Of a DNA stretch of 64,000 bases, positions 62,201 through 64,000 are shown piece by piece; position 1 is the first letter of the stretch, and each line of letters starts with the position of its first letter. The stretch is taken from the NCBI GenBank assembly GCA_050633665.1, contig JBOEGY010000001.1:434001-498000 (forward strand). Reading direction: 5' to 3'. The notes beneath the pieces were generated by a model. The model was not told where the DNA came from and did no database searches. It worked only from the letters and a program-made list of their open reading frames with translations. The DNA is from JAUIAI01 sp050633665. Lineage in GTDB: Bacteria > Pseudomonadota > Gammaproteobacteria > Burkholderiales > Burkholderiaceae_E. Both the position numbers and the translations under genes were made by a program.

Positions 62201-64000
62201 CACTCGGCGTATCGTTAACGGGCGCAAAACTCAGGGTTGCGGTTGCCGTGGCTGGTAGCCCGCCCGAGTCAACGATCGTATAGGAGAAGCTGCTGGATCC
62301 GTTGAAGTGGGCGTCTGGGGTGAAATTCAGTTGTCCATCCGTTTGCAGCGAAATTACACCGCCTGGTACCGCGACCGGATTGAGCGTATCTATTGGCGTG
62401 CCGTTGATCTGGGTGACCTGCAGGGAGTCATTTTCGACATCCGTATCATTGCTTCGGACGTCAAAGACCAGCGGCTGGTCTTCCGTGCCGCTGGCGACAT
62501 CGTCGATTGCGACCGGCCCGTCATTCGACGCGGCGACCTGAACCGACACCGTGGCTGTAGCCTGGCCCAGATTACCGTCACCTATTGTGTAGTCGAATGA
62601 CGCGGTACCGTTAAAGTTATTCTGCGGGTTGAACGTCAGCGTGCCATCCGGTTCCAGCGTGACTGATCCGTTCGTGACGCTGACTGTACTGCCGGCGGTG
62701 ATGCCGGCGCCGTTGATTGCCGTTATGCTGAGCGAATCACCGTCAATGTCAGAGTCGTTGTCCAGCGGATTCAGGTTGACAGGCAAGTCCTCACCGGTGC
62801 TGGCGGTATTGTCGAGCGCAACAGGCGCGTCATTTTGCGGGTTGATGTTGATGCTGGCCGTGGCACTGGCGGTCGCACCAGAGGCATCCGAGACGGTATA
62901 GTCAAACGAGGTGGATCCATTGACATCGCCGCCAGGCGTGAAATCGAGGCGGCCATCCGCGAGCAGGGTGACTTGTCCGTTGTTGACGGCTATCGGGTTG
63001 TTGACGGTTATCGGAGTTCCATTGACTGCCGTCACGGTCAGCGGTTCGCCGTCCGGATCGCTGTCGTTAGCCCTGACATCGAACGTGATCGATTGATCTT
63101 CATTGGTCGTGGCGCTGTCGTTGATTGCCACCGGAATATCGTTGACGGGGACGACGGTTATTGTGGCCGTCTCAGTTGCAAAACCACCTGCGCCGTCGGA
63201 GACCTGATAACTGAAACTGGTCGTGCCGTTGAAGTTGGCGGCGGGTGTAAACAGTACTTGCCCATTGGCTTGCAACGTGGCGGTGCCCTGGGTCACGGTT
63301 ACCGGTGAGCCGATCACTGCCGGATTGCCGTCGATCTGGCTGACGATCAGCGAGTCGCCGTCAACGTCGTTATCATTGGCCAGAAGATCAATGGAAACGG
63401 GCGTGTCCTCAGCAGTGCTGAGGTTGTCGGGGAGGGCGCCCGGGTTGTCATTCTGGGCACTGACGCTCAGGTTGATTTGTCCGGTATCGCTTGCGCCGTT
63501 ACCGTCGCTGATTGTGTAATCAAACGAGGTAGCCCCATTGAAGTTGGTCGCAGGCGTAAATCGCAGCGAGCCATTGGCCAGCAGTTGCACAGAGCCGCCA
63601 GCGATTGAAACCGTGTCTCCTACTACAATCGGCGTTCCCTGAATCTGCGAAATAGAGAGGAAATCACCGTCCAAATCAGAATCATTGCCCAAAGCGTCGA
63701 TATCAAGCGGGGTATCTTCGGCCGTGTTGGCTGCATCATCCAGCGCGACAGGCGCGTCGTTTACCGGATTGACCGTCACCGTGGCAATCGCGCTGGCGGC
63801 GCCACCATTACCATCGGTGACGCTGTAGGTGAATGTTGTCAGGCCGGTGAAATTGCCAGTTGGCGTAAACGACAAGCGTCCATCAGCAAGCAGACTAACC
63901 TGACCATTGCTGACCGGCAGGCTTGCGCCGACGCTTATCGGGGTGCCGTCAATAGCGCTGACGCTCAGGCTGTCTGCGTCGCTATCGGTATCGTTGCCCG
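53262..64000 (-). CDS. Giant tandem cadherin-like repeat protein (5' end outside window)
   Basis: The frame is open from beyond base 64000 to the stop at 53262, giving at least 3578 residues without a start codon in the window. It holds about 32 complete and one partial copy of a repeat of about 102 residues, each opening with an 'NDAPVA'-type linker, then 'EDTPV', an Asp-rich 'NDSDPDGD'-type loop likely to bind calcium, 'INGTPI', 'NGTVTLLADGRL' and 'FNGTTSFSYTVSDGNGG'. This is the tandem-95/cadherin-like architecture of bacterial surface adhesins. The last about 200 residues are unique, acidic and hydrophilic with three cysteines, and show no RTX nonapeptides, sortase motif or membrane segment. 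Export route is therefore not evident from this end. Confidence 0.93.
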   Translation of the reverse strand, partial: GNDTDSDADSLSVSAIDGTPISVGASLPVSNGQVSLLADGRLSFTPTGNFTGLTTFTYSVTDGNGGAASAIATVTVNPVNDAPVALDDAANTAEDTPLDIDALGNDSDLDGDFLSISQIQGTPIVVGDTVSIAGGSVQLLANGSLRFTPATNFNGATSFDYTISDGNGASDTGQINLSVSAQNDNPGALPDNLSTAEDTPVSIDLLANDNDVDGDSLIVSQIDGNPAVIGSPVTVTQGTATLQANGQVLFTPAANFNGTTSFSYQVSDGAGGFATETATITVVPVNDIPVAINDSATTNEDQSITFDVRANDSDPDGEPLTVTAVNGTPITVNNPIAVNNGQVTLLADGRLDFTPGGDVNGSTSFDYTVSDASGATASATASININPQNDAPVALDNTASTGEDLPVNLNPLDNDSDIDGDSLSITAINGAGITAGSTVSVTNGSVTLEPDGTLTFNPQNNFNGTASFDYTIGDGNLGQATATVSVQVAASNDGPVAIDDVASGTEDQPLVFDVRSNDTDVENDSLQVTQINGTPIDTLNPVAVPGGVISLQTDGQLNFTPDAHFNGSSSFSYTIVDSGGLPATATATLSFAPVNDTPSAIADAVATAEDTPVDIDVLINDNDVDGDSLAVVAVDGSPIITNQTISVADGQVTLLPSGQLRFAPAANYNGSTGFSYTVDDGSGGQASTTVSVNVSALNDAPTAVDDSLNAVEDTPLTFDVTGNDNDPDGDGLSVTHINGAVLSVGSPVATTHGVVALQADGRLTFSPAGDYSGAETFTYTISDGAGGSANALVTLNISPVNDAPVGTDDTATTAEDTAITLDLTANDLDVDADPLTVSQINGAAITPGNAIAVTNGTVQMLLDGSLVFTPASNYVGPVSFSYTASDGNGGATSANVTINVGGTNDAPTAADDSASTSEDTPVGFDVRNNDSDIDGDPLTISAIDGVPVSTGSVVSVAGGEVTLLADGRLLFTPATNTNGASSFTYTISDGNGGLATATATVNVTPVNDAPVATNDTLSATEDTALSFDPRNNDTDPEADPLSVSQINSSNLSVGVAVPVANGSVTLQADGSLSFQPAPDFNGQTSFSYTVIDNNGGSDIASVTMNVTAVNDAPSAAPDAVSTPEDTPVTLDVAQNDSDPDGDTLSVSAIDGTPVVAGDTVSVSNGVVTRLPDGRLTFSPAANYNGTTSFAYTVTDGLGGTSDSSVSITVIAVNDAPIALDDTASVAEDNAVNLSVLSNDSDVDADPLTISQIDGNPVAAGVSTPVANGVVLVNADGSLSFTPNPDYTGVSSFDYTVTDSSGATAVATATITVSPVNDAPVAVPESISTNEDTPIDIDVRANDSDPDSDPITVTRIDGVSVTAGTSVPVSNGVVTLLPSGQLGFVPAANFNGATTFNYTISDPSGDTSTATVSVTVAASNDAPAATDDTAVTNEDTAITLDLTANDTDPEGDPVSIDQVNGTPISIGVPLTVANGQVSLQADGRLTFTPSADQNGLSSFTYRVTDSQGGFASASATITINAINDAPTAVNDSFLTNEDTGLNLELRANDTDLEGDSLTVNQIDGVAITTGASLPVSNGTVTLLPDGTLNYQPTPDFSGSSTFAYSVSDGNGGLSVANVTIVVASANDAPVAANDSATTLEDTAVTLDVVANDTDVDGDSLAVDQIDSVAILSGQTVTVANGQVTLLPDGRLSFQPDADFNGLTTFAVSVNDGNGGAASSVASVTVQPVADPPVAADDTVAGVEDQVLTLDPRLNDTDPDADALSINQINGAPISVGSSVSVADGTVDLLGDGTLAFTPDQDFNGSTSFTYSVNDGTLDSNTATISLAIAASNDAPVALDDTGTTTEDTAVTLAVTGNDTDIDGDNLAVITVDGNAISPGSPVTVANGIVELTATGDLSFQPSTDFSGVTTFVYGISDGNSGADAATVTMTVTPVNDAPLASNDSANGTEDQPLTIDVRVNDVDPDGDQLRVAAINGVALTSGSPVTVSNGAVDLAGDGSLVFTPNTDFNGPTSFSYTVVDDNGGSTGATVNLVIDNSNDAPLATNDLASTNEDTAVQIDVVANDSDIDGDPLGIIEIDGSPVAIGTPVAVTNGMVTLLPNGRLSFSPTANFNGTSSFAYTVSDGNGGTAQATTSITINPANDAPLAADDSFSVAEDNALLIDPRGNDIDPEGDPLTVLQIDGTAISIGQTVAVANGSVTLQADGRLQFTADTDFTGIVSFGYLVGDGNGASATATVTITVTPVNDNPVASNDSASGQEDTILDLPVLANDTDIDGDALQVTAVNGQSIAVGSPVTVANGQVSLLANGSLRFTPALNFNGATSFDYTIDDSNGASDSATASLSISSVNDSPVGVGDSLVTAQDTPYLIDVRTNDSDADGDALTVTSIDGSPVIIGSTTGISNGTITVEADGRLRFDPTPGFQGTSSFNYVVSDGSASSTATNVAITVTPPNNAPIATDDAIAATEEISVNFDPRTNDSDPDGNPISIRSVDGDLVTTGVAQAVANGTVTLLADGSLTFSPATDFFGVTSFDYELADSFGATDTATITLTVANVDDGITAVNDSFAVQEDTPLVLEARGNDIDVDNDTLTVAQINGVAISTGSPVAVADGTVTLQADGRLLFAPAPDFNGTTSFTYTLNDGNGNLSSAQIDLTVAAVNDAPNAQNDAVTTTEDNTLVFEVRGNDIDPEGDLLNVVQIDGVAISTGSPVPVSNGVITLLADGRLSFAPNADFNGTSTFSYQVSDASGATSTASVDINVTPVNDGPAAFNDSFTTAEDTPVNIDIRSNDTDPDADPLGLTSINGQPVSIGVPVGITGGQITLLADGSQTFDPAPNFTGTASFDYEVLDSGGVTAGATASILVTAVNDAPIANPDSSGTAEDVSVTLDLRANDTDPDGDSLTVIAINGIPLSTGTPVIVTNGSITRLSDGTVTFAPDANFNGTTSFVYTAADASGASASSTATIIVSPANDAPTANPDTFTTNEEAAVLIDPRVNDLDVDADPLQLVSINGISITVNVPQSVSNGSVELLADGRLRFVPDSNFSGTSSFTYTIGDGSGQTATAVVNMVVNPLNDAPLAADDLAQTAEDTAIQIDVLSNDIDPDGDGLQVVQVDGSPLGLNSPVTVADGTVSLTADNRVLFSPAPNFNGPTSFSYRVEDPLGLSSTATVNLVVSAVNDAPFAVDDSISTPEDTSVEFPVMGNDADPEGQAISVRALNGQAVIVGQTVTLPHGTAVLLANGNIRFTPASNFNGQTSFSYSVSDSAGASADARININILPLNDIPEAFDDVYAGATGGVLIIDPRENDVDADHPGTSEQLSLVAIDGQALNTGDSITLDGGTITLLENGRLQFRSTGQSDGTVRFNYQIQDEQAALASAQVTINLRTFAPPEMSSESDLEIISPIESTPTKIDPARSAEAANEGPLYIGRAVRDSQAQTDHSIDHGRDNIATGDASRFAWDSTLAGISASFDSTSSVRFAHIRADRVFGPPGDNPMARFERGNHNLACWADDTPQSVLALNQLLGEEDDSQLAREGEPAQEQNPALCLPGDQEQHGNQELPCGPVSSLLPSGVFSRFTEQLARARTR
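53870..64000 (-). repeat. Tandem array of ~306-bp protein-coding repeats
   Basis: Thirty-two linker-initiated units plus one partial unit fill this stretch, with a period of about 102 codons. Units differ in many codons, so the array is old or diversifying rather than freshly amplified. Two linkers are degenerate (mid-array 'VADPPVAADD' and 'VDDGITAVND'), and the last unit near 53870-54180 lacks the 'EDTP' block. The complementary strand is broken into open frames of about 95 codons, one per unit, which are by-products. Confidence 0.9.

Noticed and set aside
54087..63519. Series of plus-strand open frames of about 95 codons across the repeat gene
   Set aside because: They recur once per repeat unit, lack ribosome sites and family features, and lie opposite a coherent repeat protein; they are antisense by-products of its codon use.
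53870..64000. CRISPR-like array
   Set aside because: The repetition is about 306 bases long, in frame and protein-coding; there are no short identical repeats with unique spacers.

Overview
The window is a compact, GC-rich chromosomal segment from a Gram-negative bacterium, most likely a beta- or gammaproteobacterium. The evidence is a trimeric-porin-type outer membrane protein, lipoprotein and Tat signals, choline-kinase-type homoserine kinase beside a BPSS1780-type membrane protein, an xseB-ispA-dxs cluster, and a LexA-type box (CTGT-N8-ACAG) before uvrD. I saw no tRNA or rRNA genes, insertion sequences, CRISPR arrays or phage genes. Genes are tightly packed: eleven same-strand junctions overlap by exactly four bases (ATGA, GTGA or TTGA), and the only gene-free stretch above 300 bases is the riboswitch leader at 43202-43619.

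Region by region. 1-4.3 kb (minus strand): a partial HtrA-like protein lacking its catalytic triad, then a DUF1800 lipoprotein / DUF1501 Tat-protein operon. 4.4-8.4 kb: a SnoaL-like protein and a GAF-PAS-GGDEF-EAL cyclic-di-GMP enzyme. 8.4-15.3 kb: a LysR regulator divergent from a molybdoenzyme operon that best fits cytoplasmic sulfite dehydrogenase SoeABC, followed by a SulP anion transporter without a STAS domain. 15.4-25 kb: a SnoaL-like gene, uvrD, a porin, the BPSS1780-thrB-LOG operon, and polA. 25-28.3 kb: an acyltransferase, a sulfurtransferase and a Rieske oxygenase. 28.4-36 kb: xseB-ispA-dxs, then an isoquinoline-oxidoreductase-like molybdenum hydroxylase (small and large subunits), a VOC protein and a BenE-type transporter. 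36.3-43.2 kb: a complete branched-chain-amino-acid-type ABC transporter, a GNAT acetyltransferase, a GST and an Ldh-family dehydrogenase. 43.2-44.9 kb: a tandem glycine riboswitch controlling a D-amino acid dehydrogenase. 45-49 kb: a proline-rich repeat lipoprotein, then yajQ-MFS-MlrC on the minus strand. 49.3-52.7 kb: a subtilisin-like lipoprotein protease with a PrcB-like partner. 52.7-64 kb: a GNAT acetyltransferase and the 3' part (over 3,570 codons) of a giant tandem cadherin-like repeat protein whose 5' end lies outside the window.

Themes: sulfur oxidation (Soe-like enzyme, SulP, sulfurtransferase), uptake and catabolism of amino acids and aromatics, c-di-GMP signalling (GGDEF-EAL protein and YajQ), and a cell-surface set (repeat protein, subtilase, PrcB-like lipoprotein, DUF1501/DUF1800). 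No block is an obviously unknown multi-gene system. The best leads are the riboswitch-controlled D-amino acid dehydrogenase, the giant repeat protein near a surface protease, the Soe-SulP operon with a candidate LysR operator, and the triad-less HtrA homologue.
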